From contig CAIOHW010000291.1 in the NCBI GenBank assembly GCA_903858195.1, positions 1 through 16,750 of the forward strand: 16,750 nt of DNA. Direction: 5' to 3'. Position 1 is the stretch's first letter. Each line of letters opens with the position of its first letter. Of this stretch, positions 1-7,197 are shown piece by piece. A program made the translations under genes and the position numbers. This DNA is from Oligoflexia bacterium (GTDB lineage: Bacteria; Bdellovibrionota; UBA1018). The notes beneath the pieces are model-generated. The model was not told where the DNA came from. It searched no databases and saw only the letters and a list, made by a program, of their open reading frames with translations.

Positions 1-1016
1 TCTGCTCGCAGATCCCAAACATCGGCGGGCCGGCAGTCTACATCTCCTTCAGCCACCTGCGCGTCACCTGCCTGCAGGAGATCTTCCGGGAGTCGGGCTA
101 CTTCACGGCGGCCTTCGAGCCCTTCAAGTTCAACTACCACAACGCAGGCGTCTTTGAGGCTGCCCACGGAATGGACAAGAACTACTGGGGCGACGATTTT
201 CGCCGCCGTGGCGTCACTACTGCCGTGAACGAGTGGGGCGTTGCCGATCGCCCCTTTCTTGAAGAAGGCGTGAAGCTCATGAACGAGCATGTGGTCGCGA
301 ACCGAAAGCCGCTGTTCGCGCGCATCCACCCGGCCTCGACGCACTATCCACCCCGCTATGTTCCGGAGAACACGCTGCCGGCAACCCTCAAGGATCGCCT
401 AAAGCACCACGCCGAGTACCTGGCCTACCTTTCAGGCATGAACTACGCGGACGCAGCGGCAAGAAACTTCACCCGCAAGCTCTTTGACTCCGCGATGGGC
501 GACTCAACCCTTCTGATCATCACTTCCGACCACGGCATCTGGAAAATCCATCCCGACCAGCCACTCTCGACCGTGCAGCAGCGCGAGGCTGCGGTGCGCA
601 TCCCGCTCTTCATCACGAGTAAGAAGATGCTCACCGATCGCACGGGCGGGAAGCGCTTTGAATTTCCGGCCCATCAAGTTGACATCGCACCGACGATCGC
701 GCAGATCGCAGGCGTGGGCGGAAAGGTGGAGTGGCTGGGAGGCGGGATCTTTTCGGGGACAGGCAGGCCGTGGGTGGCCATTCCGGGCGGCGCTCGGGCC
801 ATCGACTACCGCACGGCAAGCCGCGGCTGTTACCACTTTCCATCAGACCAAAAGATGCATTGTTTTGATTTGAGGGGCGGCGCAACCGGATTCAGAGACC
901 CGCTCTTTGAGACCGCCCTGCCGGAAGTCAGCGAAGACCACGAAGAGACGCAATTCTTCAAGCGTGTGATCGAATCCAACCGAACCCTGATCCATTCCAA
1001 TCGATTCAGGCAGTGA
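1..1016 (+). CDS. LTA synthase/MdoB-type sulfatase-family protein, 5' end missing
   Basis: The frame is open from base 3 to the TGA at 1014-1016, so the gene starts before the window; the Met at 171 is internal. About 337 residues are visible. They carry landmarks of the alkaline phosphatase superfamily, LtaS/MdoB branch: an L-x-x-I-F-R-E-S-G-Y-F-T-A helix-strand unit (usual form LkekGYkTa), then MDKNYWG, then NEWGVADRPFLEEG (usual WGvsD). A metal-site histidine region follows (IHPASTHYPPRY), and then the metal-binding SDHG motif around base 525-535. Family members are inner-membrane enzymes with a periplasmic catalytic domain that transfers or hydrolyses phosphoglycerol or sulfate groups on envelope polymers. 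The N-terminal membrane helices and nucleophile Thr/Ser would lie upstream. The substrate cannot be read from this part. The gene converges on the next one, ending 23 bases from it, with no convincing terminator between. Confidence 0.85.
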   Translation, partial: CSQIPNIGGPAVYISFSHLRVTCLQEIFRESGYFTAAFEPFKFNYHNAGVFEAAHGMDKNYWGDDFRRRGVTTAVNEWGVADRPFLEEGVKLMNEHVVANRKPLFARIHPASTHYPPRYVPENTLPATLKDRLKHHAEYLAYLSGMNYADAAARNFTRKLFDSAMGDSTLLIITSDHGIWKIHPDQPLSTVQQREAAVRIPLFITSKKMLTDRTGGKRFEFPAHQVDIAPTIAQIAGVGGKVEWLGGGIFSGTGRPWVAIPGGARAIDYRTASRGCYHFPSDQKMHCFDLRGGATGFRDPLFETALPEVSEDHEETQFFKRVIESNRTLIHSNRFRQ

Positions 1017-1039
1017 TTGGAGGCGGTGGTCCAGCCCTG

Positions 1040-1480
1040 TTAGTGACGGGCTCCCAGGACCTTTTCGCGGGCCTGCGCCTGAGTGAGGCAATGCCTGCGC
1101 TCCAGTCGGGCGTGATCCATGTCGGCAGAGAGGCTTCTGGGTGTACGGCCCGAATCGAGCAAGCCCTCGGAGCGCACCCAACTGCCGTAGCACTCGCCAA
1201 AGCAGGAGTGCAGCAACAAGATCTGCGCCTTCACCCCCACGCCGTCCATGACTTCCTGCTCGCTGGCTGACATCCGACCGAGCACGATGCGCCTTTCGGA
1301 GAGGGTTCCTGCATCGACCCAGAGCTCCTGAAAGCCCGGATGTTCGATGCTCTTCTTGAAGACCCCTTCCACACGATAAACGCCGCAGAACTGGCGACTC
1401 AGATCCTGCGCGCGGGCAGGAGCGGAAGAGAGGGCACACAAAAGCACGGCCGAAAGGAAAAAGGATCGAAGCGTCGACAT
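1040..1480 (-). CDS. Secreted small cysteine-containing protein, unknown function
   Basis: The product has 146 aa. It opens with a typical Sec signal peptide: basic start (MSTLR), hydrophobic core, and a likely cleavage after A-P-A-R-A near residue 24. The mature part has four cysteines (FCGV, HSCFGECYG, RHCLT), which suggests two disulfides in the periplasm or outside. I do not recognise a family. It is the last gene on this strand after the YhaN-like ATPase, 77 bases downstream of it. An extended -10 element lies 10-15 bases before the ATG, so it may have its own promoter and very short or no leader. A purine stretch (GGGTGAG) sits only 2 bases before the ATG, too close for a standard ribosome site. 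The reading frame is supported by the signal peptide. Confidence 0.7.
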   Translation of the reverse strand: MSTLRSFFLSAVLLCALSSAPARAQDLSRQFCGVYRVEGVFKKSIEHPGFQELWVDAGTLSERRIVLGRMSASEQEVMDGVGVKAQILLLHSCFGECYGSWVRSEGLLDSGRTPRSLSADMDHARLERRHCLTQAQAREKVLGARH

Positions 1481-1489
1481 GGCTCACCC

Positions 1490-1495
1490 ATTCTA
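1490..1495 (-). promoter_or_regulatory. Extended -10 element for the 146-aa secreted protein gene
   Basis: On the minus strand the sequence reads TGCTAGAAT, an extended -10 (TGn plus TAGAAT, 5 of 6 consensus bases). It ends 9 bases before the ATG at 1480. No -35 is found at 16-18 bases; a perfect TTGACA (minus strand, 1528-1533) is 32 bases away, too far to pair with it. A start at the usual distance would give an almost leaderless mRNA. Confidence 0.4.
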
Positions 1496-1557
1496 GCAGG
1501 TCGGGAGCACCTTGCTCGAAAAGTGGGTGTCAAAGTATTGGCGACCCAAGCGGGCCC

Positions 1558-3861
1558 CTAGAGTTCGATTCGCACCGCATCGTCGAAAACCGCTGCGAAG
1601 GCATCCCGGGCCTCGCTACTCTTGGTCAGGTACACGAGGTTCATCCCGAGCTCCTTCTGGAAGCCCTGCAGCACCCGGAGGGCCCGATCCGTACGAGCCG
1701 GATCGAGCAGCACGAATGGGTCATCGAGGATGAGAAACGCATCCCTGCGGGTGTCCTCTTCGGTGAGGATCTTTTTTAGAAATGCGAGCCTTGCAGCGAA
1801 AATGAAGGCATCGCGCGTGCCCGAAGAAAGCTGACCCACGGCACTCACCCGTCCCGCGCGGTCCGTGCAGGTGGCCTCCTCGATCGAAGAAAGGCCCGAG
1901 AATCGGATCGTGCGGGCCTCACCCACGAGGGCATTGAAGTACTCCTCGATCGACTCGCCAAGAACCGCGAACTTCTGGCCCGAGTCCTGGTCGATCTCGG
2001 CGACGATTTCACGAAGCAGAACATACGAATCCATCTGCAACACGAGCGCGTCCCTGCGCGATCGCAGGGCGTGAGCCTCGCGCTCAAGCGCCACCTGCTG
2101 GCGCGCTTCGCGCTCGATCAAAATCTGGATCTCGCGATCCTGCACGGCAAGCTCGCGCTCGCTCTCCTGCAAGCGCAGCGAGACCTCCTGCCTGCGCGCA
2201 CGCAGACCCGCAAGCTCGCGCTCCCAGACTTGCAACTGCTGCAGGCTTGCCGCCTCACCCTCGATCGGATCACGCAGGATCTCCAGCATCCGGTCGTCGA
2301 CCGCGGCACGAAGCGCCTCAAGCGTGCCGGCGCCGAAGTGGCCCATGCTGGATGCAAGTTCGGACTCGAGCCTGTTCAGGCGCTGCCGCACCTCCGCCTG
2401 CCGCAAAAGGGCCTCTGCATAGATCCGTGAGTCGGCGATCCCGGGCGGAAGAAGGCCCGAAAGCTTCCTGGCCGAGTCGGCGCGGGTCTTCTCCGCCTCA
2501 GAAAGCTCCCGCTCAAGCCTTGCCGCATCGCTCGAAGCTGATTCAACCGACAAGCGGAGCTTTTCGATCGAAGCCTCGGCAGCTTTGCACTTCTCGATCA
2601 CTCGCCTGAGGAAGTCCTGCGCCGACTCAAAACTCGAGTCCGGGCAATCCACCGACTGTCGGGCCGACTGGTTGTAGATTCGCACGAGGGTTCGAATCCT
2701 GAGTGCGGGATCATTTGCCCGAGGCTGCGAAGCCCCGAACCCCGCTCGTCGTACAAAAGTGATCACCAGGAGGACCACGCCAAGCAGCGCGGCCACACCG
2801 GCCAACCCATTCATCCCCACAGCCAGAGCCCCAAACAGAAGCGCCGCGCCCACGATGGGCATCCACACCGGGGCTCGAGCGCCCCCTCGCGCGAGGCTCT
2901 CAGAGACCAGGGCGGAGAGTTCTGCATCCGTCCGGATCGCCGCATCGCGATCAGCCCGAAGAGGCGAGAGGCCCGATTCTTCATGCTCGATGCGAACTCG
3001 AAGCTCCTGCAGCTCGGCGCGCCTGCGAGCGAGGTCCTCCTCGCGGGTGGCAAGATGGGTCTGCGCCACCCGAAGTCCTGCTTCGAGCTCGCGAATCTCA
3101 CTTGAGGTCGCATCCGACAGCCCGGAGTTAAGCGCGAGCTCGCGCCCGAGTTGCTCGCGGACTCCAAGACGGTCCCTCGCCTCCTTGACGAGTCTCCGTT
3201 CGGAGAGCGTCTTTTGCAGGACCAGTCTCTGCTCAATTTCGAGCACGCGGCGATCCAGCTCCCCACGCTCTTCCGAGAGACGACCGGCCGCAGACGACAA
3301 TTCGTCCTTCTTTTTCAGACGACCCGATTGTGCCGCAAGCTCGCGCCGCACACCCTCGAGCTTGATCTCGATCTCTCGGAGCTGCTTGTCGATTCGGTTC
3401 GACTCAAACAGGGGCGAGCCGTTGCCCGCCTGCGGCTTGGCACGCATGGCATCCACCCGGTCGATGATCGACTGCGGGTTCACACCGCCGGTAAACAGCC
3501 TTCCTCGAAGGGCCTCAAGCCATGACACTTCGACCGAGGCATTTCGAAGGGCGATGTCGAGCTCGCTTGCGCGCACCACGAGCAGGTCTCGAACCCAGTC
3601 ATGCTCCTGTTGCATGACTTCGCCACCGTCCGAGTTGCGGGTGATCCGCACGGGTAGCGGTCCCTCGCCATACCTTGGGCGGAGTACATCGGTGTAGAGC
3701 GACTGCTTTTTTGTAAACCGAGTCGAGGCCCTCATGATCGCGTCAATCAGGGTGGTCTTTCCCGCTTCGTTTGCTCCGTGCACCACCGTGACCCGCCCCA
3801 GCCCGAAGGACTGCTGCCGAAACTTGCCGAATTCGCTGATCGTCAGCGTGAAATCGCTCAC
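1558..3861 (-). CDS. YhaN/SbcC-like AAA ATPase (coiled-coil, DNA-end processing)
   Basis: The product has 767 aa with the split ATPase layout of the SbcC/Rad50/SMC group, closest in style to YhaN. The N-terminal half-site starts with a short strand-rich lobe and Walker A GANEAGKTT (29-37). Long charged coiled-coil stretches cover roughly 155-330 and 390-640. The C-terminal half carries the ABC signature LSSGTRD (678-684), Walker B LILDD (710-714) and the D-loop DPARTD (720-725). Residues 331-370 form two hydrophobic segments at the tip of the coiled coil, where SbcC has a CxxC zinc hook; no CxxC is present. The start codon is GTG and overlaps the TGA of the upstream nuclease gene (bases 3858-3861), so the two are translationally coupled. 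Known relatives form a nuclease/ATPase complex acting on DNA ends; that role here is inferred from family and pairing. Confidence 0.9.
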   Translation of the reverse strand: MSDFTLTISEFGKFRQQSFGLGRVTVVHGANEAGKTTLIDAIMRASTRFTKKQSLYTDVLRPRYGEGPLPVRITRNSDGGEVMQQEHDWVRDLLVVRASELDIALRNASVEVSWLEALRGRLFTGGVNPQSIIDRVDAMRAKPQAGNGSPLFESNRIDKQLREIEIKLEGVRRELAAQSGRLKKKDELSSAAGRLSEERGELDRRVLEIEQRLVLQKTLSERRLVKEARDRLGVREQLGRELALNSGLSDATSSEIRELEAGLRVAQTHLATREEDLARRRAELQELRVRIEHEESGLSPLRADRDAAIRTDAELSALVSESLARGGARAPVWMPIVGAALLFGALAVGMNGLAGVAALLGVVLLVITFVRRAGFGASQPRANDPALRIRTLVRIYNQSARQSVDCPDSSFESAQDFLRRVIEKCKAAEASIEKLRLSVESASSDAARLERELSEAEKTRADSARKLSGLLPPGIADSRIYAEALLRQAEVRQRLNRLESELASSMGHFGAGTLEALRAAVDDRMLEILRDPIEGEAASLQQLQVWERELAGLRARRQEVSLRLQESERELAVQDREIQILIEREARQQVALEREAHALRSRRDALVLQMDSYVLLREIVAEIDQDSGQKFAVLGESIEEYFNALVGEARTIRFSGLSSIEEATCTDRAGRVSAVGQLSSGTRDAFIFAARLAFLKKILTEEDTRRDAFLILDDPFVLLDPARTDRALRVLQGFQKELGMNLVYLTKSSEARDAFAAVFDDAVRIEL

Positions 3862-4922
3862 TTTCTCAGCTCCTTCTTCAAGGTCTTGAGTTGGTTGAGC
3901 ATGCGGATCCAGACTTCGTGCTCACGGCCCCCCGCCTGCGGGCGGCGAGCAAGCCACGCGTCATAGATGCGCCGATAGAACGGGTTCTGAAGCAGGTCTT
4001 CGAGCGGCTCCACGCGCTTTTCGAACTCCACGCGACGGAATCGTCCCTCAAGCTTCGGAAGCACCGACTGGATCATCGCATCGAGGTTCATGTCCTCGGC
4101 AACGAGTCCCTCAAGGATGACCTTGATTCGGTCTTTCGGGCCAAAGCCCTGAATTTGGGCTTCGAGCTCGGCAGGCCAGGACGGATCGATTGCCGCTACA
4201 TTGAGCCTCCGCATGACGCCGATCTCCGGGAGCTCCACGCGGGTGATGCGGATGGACTCACCCACTTCGACGAGATTGAATCCCCGCACTTCGGTCTCTT
4301 TCGAGCGCACCGGGCGGGGCGATCCCGAGTAGTGAAAATGAACTCCCGAGAGCTCAAGGCTTCCGGCCACATGAATGTGCCCGAGAAAAACGTGGCTCAC
4401 ACCATGATGGAGGAATATGGCCGGGTTCAGCACGCCGGCATGCTCCTCGTCGCCCTCAAACTGGTAGCCCGGAATCTCGCCATGCGCGATCGCGATGCGA
4501 TGCCGGGCACTGCGGGCCCCGATTCCCCAGGCAGCAAACGACTCATAGCTCGGGGCATGGGGTACGGCGAGGATCTCGACTTCCGAGTGCACGATCAGGC
4601 TCGGGTTTGTCACAAGCCTGACTCGACTGCCGAGCTCGGCGTTTTTTAGCCGCGCAAACCGGCCAGTGAGGTCCTCGTGGTTTCCGGGAATGTAATAGAT
4701 CGGAACCGGGCATCGATCGAGGATGGCCACGGCACGGGAAAGAAACCCGGAGTCCGCGTAATCCTCCTCGCGATCAAAAACGTCCCCGCAAAACAGCAGG
4801 GCATCGACCGCAAGCCGCGACGCCTGCCCCACGATGGCCTCAAGACACTCGAGGCTGTAGTCAGAGTCGTCGTTTCGAGCTGCCTTGAGGTGGAGATCAC
4901 CCGTATGAAGGAATCTAGCCAT
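3858..4922 (-). CDS. YhaO/SbcD-like metallophosphoesterase (DNA exonuclease subunit)
   Basis: The product is 354 aa from the ATG at 4922. An upstream in-frame TTG at 4946 would add eight residues that fall before the first conserved strand (MARFLHTGDLHL), so ATG is preferred; neither start has a clear Shine-Dalgarno site. All Mre11/SbcD-type calcineurin-like phosphoesterase motifs are present: D9-x-H11, GD (46-47), GNHED (80-84), H147 in IAIAHGE, and GHIH (181-184). These residues bind two metal ions and cut phosphodiester bonds. The C-terminal part (about 230-354) is the capping/ATPase-contact region and is less recognisable. The gene overlaps the YhaN-like ATPase by four bases, matching the usual nuclease-ATPase pairing, so the product probably processes DNA ends in the cytoplasm. 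It starts 49 bases after the stop of the secreted 542-aa orphan. Confidence 0.9.
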   Translation of the reverse strand: MARFLHTGDLHLKAARNDDSDYSLECLEAIVGQASRLAVDALLFCGDVFDREEDYADSGFLSRAVAILDRCPVPIYYIPGNHEDLTGRFARLKNAELGSRVRLVTNPSLIVHSEVEILAVPHAPSYESFAAWGIGARSARHRIAIAHGEIPGYQFEGDEEHAGVLNPAIFLHHGVSHVFLGHIHVAGSLELSGVHFHYSGSPRPVRSKETEVRGFNLVEVGESIRITRVELPEIGVMRRLNVAAIDPSWPAELEAQIQGFGPKDRIKVILEGLVAEDMNLDAMIQSVLPKLEGRFRRVEFEKRVEPLEDLLQNPFYRRIYDAWLARRPQAGGREHEVWIRMLNQLKTLKKELRK

Positions 4923-4971
4923 GGGGATTCTGGGTGAATATCCCAACCGCCGAGGAAGGCAAACAGTAGGA

Positions 4972-6600
4972 CTATTTCAGGCCCTGATAAGCCCAGGTCG
5001 CAGCGCTTGCCCCCGGACCCACGACCGTAAGCAGCCTGCATCCGTACTTGTCGAGGCCCTTGCGGCCGTAACGCCCGATGTACTCCTCGAACTTCTGGGC
5101 CACGGCCGTGCCGTATTTCGAGGCAATCTCATCCATCGTGTCGACCAGCGCCCGGACGTTCATCTTGGCCGCCTGCGCAAGCTCACGCTTGGCGAGATAC
5201 TGAAACCCCTTCTTGAAGGCGCTCACCGCCTTGGCTGGCAGGTCACTGAACGGAATCTTGGTCCCAAGAAGGACGACACCATCGGCGAGCACTTTCAAAG
5301 AGCCCTCGGCCATGGCCTGGGCGACTCCGCCGCTCGAGCGGATGAGTTTGAGGAGCTTTCCTCCGAGCACCCGAACGGAGGGATTGGCCGCAGCCCATGA
5401 GGCAGCCTCGACGCCCGTGACGATCCCTGCTTCGATCAGGGTCGAAACGAGCTTGTTCTCAGCCTCGACCACCGTGTCTTCAGACACGATCGGAACCCCG
5501 GTGCGCTCACCGATCATGAACTTCTCGCGAAGCTTCTCGGCCTGCACATAGGCCTGACCGGCCAGTGCCCCGTACAGTCCCACATTTGCCACCGACGCCA
5601 GGGCCATTCCCTTGGGGCCCAAAAAACCGATTCCGAGGGTCAGGCCATCGTAGAGCCAGGTGAGCTTGCCCGTGGCCTCACGCACACGCTCGCGAATGTC
5701 CCCGTATCTGCAAAAGGTGACCTGATCGATGATTCCCTCCGGCGAGGCGGGATCGAATGAGTCTGAGTTGAAGACCAGCATCGACATGCGAGGGTCCTGC
5801 ACGTGGTCGGCCGTGGCCGACACGATGTCATTCTGGCAGAGCTGCCGAAGAAGCTCGCGCGATTGGGCGAGGTCATTCGAGATTTGCTGAATGCCCTCGG
5901 ACCCGAGGCTCCCGGTGTCGGGTGCGACCCCGCCCTGCTTGAGCGTCTCGCGGTAGTGCTGGTACTGGGCGCTCTGGGCCGGGTAGGGGTAGGTGAATTC
6001 GCCCTTTTTGGCGTTGGGGCAGGATTCGACCGGAAACGGAAGCGGGGTGATCGTCAATTGCCCTGGGCCATTCAGGGTGTCGAGCCGGGTTTGCGCCACG
6101 GCGATTCGGGCGAGCAGGAGCCCGCTTAGACGCTCGGCCACCTTGCGATGGTAGGCCTTCTGGGCTGCCACCTTGCGATCGTACTTTTCGCTCTCCCAGA
6201 GGTAGGGAATCGAGACGCCGTCGTACTGCTTCTTGGCGTTGAGCACGGCCGGGTCGTTGCACATCTTTTCGAGATCTTCAGGAGATCCGTAGCGGATTTT
6301 GGGCGCCTTCTGGAGCGCGTCTTCGCACTGCCGGGTGCTGGCTTCGAGGGCATCGAGCTTGAGCGTCTCTTCAACGCCCAGAGTGAACTGCGAAGCCTGA
6401 AAGAGCTCGTCTCGAAGATGGGCCTGGATCTTCAGAGTGCCAAGAAGCGTGTCGGGAAGTGCAGTTCCGAGCATGGATTCGAGGCGCTCGAGGCAGTCAC
6501 TCCCCTGGCAAAAAGCAGCCGAGGCCGAGTCACCGCCAGCCTGGGCAGGAGCGGAGCCCAAGAGTCCAAGCAGCATCATTGAGGCAAGGATCCAGCTCAT
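4972..6600 (-). CDS. Large secreted protein of unknown function with a central hydrophobic region
   Basis: The product is 542 aa from the ATG at 6600. A GAGGGG ribosome site lies just upstream, and the residues after this ATG form a clear signal peptide (MSWILASMMLLGLLGSAPAQA, cleaved near residue 21). A longer frame to 6642 would put 14 polar residues ahead of it and run into the inverted repeat. The mature N-terminus has paired cysteines (FCQGSDC), and at least six more are scattered through the protein, which fits a periplasmic or external location. Residues about 318-348 are glycine-rich and hydrophobic, and the C-terminal third is alanine-rich helix with several Lys/Arg. I do not recognise a domain. 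It is first of a same-strand group with the YhaO/YhaN pair, but a secreted product is an unlikely partner for them. It could be an envelope protein that merely shares the transcript. Confidence 0.75.
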   Translation of the reverse strand: MSWILASMMLLGLLGSAPAQAGGDSASAAFCQGSDCLERLESMLGTALPDTLLGTLKIQAHLRDELFQASQFTLGVEETLKLDALEASTRQCEDALQKAPKIRYGSPEDLEKMCNDPAVLNAKKQYDGVSIPYLWESEKYDRKVAAQKAYHRKVAERLSGLLLARIAVAQTRLDTLNGPGQLTITPLPFPVESCPNAKKGEFTYPYPAQSAQYQHYRETLKQGGVAPDTGSLGSEGIQQISNDLAQSRELLRQLCQNDIVSATADHVQDPRMSMLVFNSDSFDPASPEGIIDQVTFCRYGDIRERVREATGKLTWLYDGLTLGIGFLGPKGMALASVANVGLYGALAGQAYVQAEKLREKFMIGERTGVPIVSEDTVVEAENKLVSTLIEAGIVTGVEAASWAAANPSVRVLGGKLLKLIRSSGGVAQAMAEGSLKVLADGVVLLGTKIPFSDLPAKAVSAFKKGFQYLAKRELAQAAKMNVRALVDTMDEIASKYGTAVAQKFEEYIGRYGRKGLDKYGCRLLTVVGPGASAATWAYQGLK

Positions 6601-6635
6601 ACACCCCTCATCGGAGCGCGGGGCCGATCCCCTGA

Positions 6636-6653
6636 GCGCCAACGAATTGGCGC
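6636..6653. repeat. Perfect 7-bp inverted repeat in a divergent promoter region
   Basis: GCGCCAA (6636-6642), CGAA spacer, TTGGCGC (6647-6653). It lies 35 bases before the ATG of the 542-aa secreted protein (minus strand) and about 60 bases before the receiver gene (plus strand). It could be an operator for a dimeric regulator or a GNRA-like hairpin in the leader of the minus-strand gene. No T-run follows on either strand, so it is not a terminator. Confidence 0.5.
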
Positions 6654-6674
6654 AAATTCTCCGGGCAATCAGAC

Positions 6675-6703
6675 TTCACTACTCCGATTTCGTCGCGTAG
6701 AGT
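6675..6703 (+). promoter_or_regulatory. Possible promoter of the receiver/CNBD/receiver cluster
   Basis: TTCACT (6675-6680), a 17-base spacer and TAGAGT (6698-6703); each hexamer matches four of six consensus bases. The -10 ends 8 bases before the ATG at 6712. There is no Shine-Dalgarno site, so if the promoter is right the mRNA would be leaderless or nearly so. Confidence 0.35.
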
Positions 6704-6711
6704 CATGAATC

Positions 6712-7146
6712 ATGTTTGCCCCCGAAACACGGATCCTTCTAGTCGATGACATGACCGAGCAGCACGACATCGCGTCTGGCGCCCTCCGGTCGCTGGGATT
6801 TAACGGCGCGCACAAGACCGCCCTGAACGGAAAACAGGCCCTTGAGATCCTGGCCCAATCGCTGAGCGCTCAGCAGCCCATTGAACTCCTGATCACCGAC
6901 TGGGAGATGCCCGAAATGACAGGGCTTGAGCTCGTCAAGGCCGTGCGGGCCGAGCCCGCTTACGCGGGGCTCGCCATCGTGATGGTCACCGGCCTCTCGG
7001 CGCACGGGCAGATCTTGGAAGCCCTCCAGGCGGGGGCTAATAATTACATTGTTAAGCCGCTGACCCCCGAAGAGCTCCAGCCCAAGCTCGTCAAGACCTG
7101 GGACGTGATCCAAAAGAAGCGTAAAATCGCGAACAAACAGCCCTAG
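6712..7146 (+). CDS. Single-domain response regulator (CheY-like receiver)
   Basis: The product is 144 aa and consists almost entirely of one receiver domain. The acidic pair is D12-D13 (ILLVDDM), the phosphoacceptor is D63 in ITDWEMP, the switch Thr is T93 (MVTG), and the conserved Lys is K115 in IVKPLTPEE. All catalytic positions are intact, so it should accept a phosphate from a histidine kinase encoded elsewhere. There is no DNA-binding or enzymatic output domain; only a short basic tail (KKRKIANK) follows. It therefore acts by protein contact, like CheY or Spo0F. It is first of three plus-strand genes, 48 bases before the CNBD gene, and its paralogue follows that. The start was chosen because the domain begins about seven residues in; there is no ribosome site upstream, which fits a leaderless mRNA. 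Confidence 0.92.
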   Translation: MFAPETRILLVDDMTEQHDIASGALRSLGFNGAHKTALNGKQALEILAQSLSAQQPIELLITDWEMPEMTGLELVKAVRAEPAYAGLAIVMVTGLSAHGQILEALQAGANNYIVKPLTPEELQPKLVKTWDVIQKKRKIANKQP

Positions 7147-7159
7147 GAGCAATTTTCTT

Positions 7160-7197
7160 TACACTCCCGCCATGTCCGACTAAAACACTCCGCCATG
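7160..7197 (+). promoter_or_regulatory. Duplicated -10/start region with a three-codon mini-ORF before the CNBD gene
   Basis: ACACTCCCGCCATG (7161-7174) is followed by a near copy, ACACTCCGCCATG (7185-7197), whose ATG starts the CNBD gene. With the preceding T (7160) the first copy contains TACACT, a -10-like hexamer six bases before its ATG. That first ATG opens a mini-ORF of Met-Ser-Asp and a TAA (7172-7183), in another frame from the gene. There is no Shine-Dalgarno site before either ATG and no good -35. Confidence 0.45.

Noticed and set aside
843..1487. 214-codon minus-strand ORF over the sulfatase end and the 146-aa gene
   Set aside because: It uses a different frame from the signal-peptide protein and runs through the end of the sulfatase gene; composition is Arg/Gly-rich shadow.
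2759..3697. 312-codon plus-strand ORF rich in Ser and Arg
   Set aside because: It is a shadow of the YhaN-like coiled coil; the Ser/Arg-rich composition is typical of a wrong frame.
3891..4649. 252-codon plus-strand ORF across the YhaO-like gene
   Set aside because: It overlaps every metal-binding motif of the nuclease gene on the other strand and has no family features of its own.
4923..4946. TTG start extending the YhaO-like protein by eight residues
   Set aside because: The family begins directly at the first strand before D-x-H, and no ribosome site precedes the TTG.
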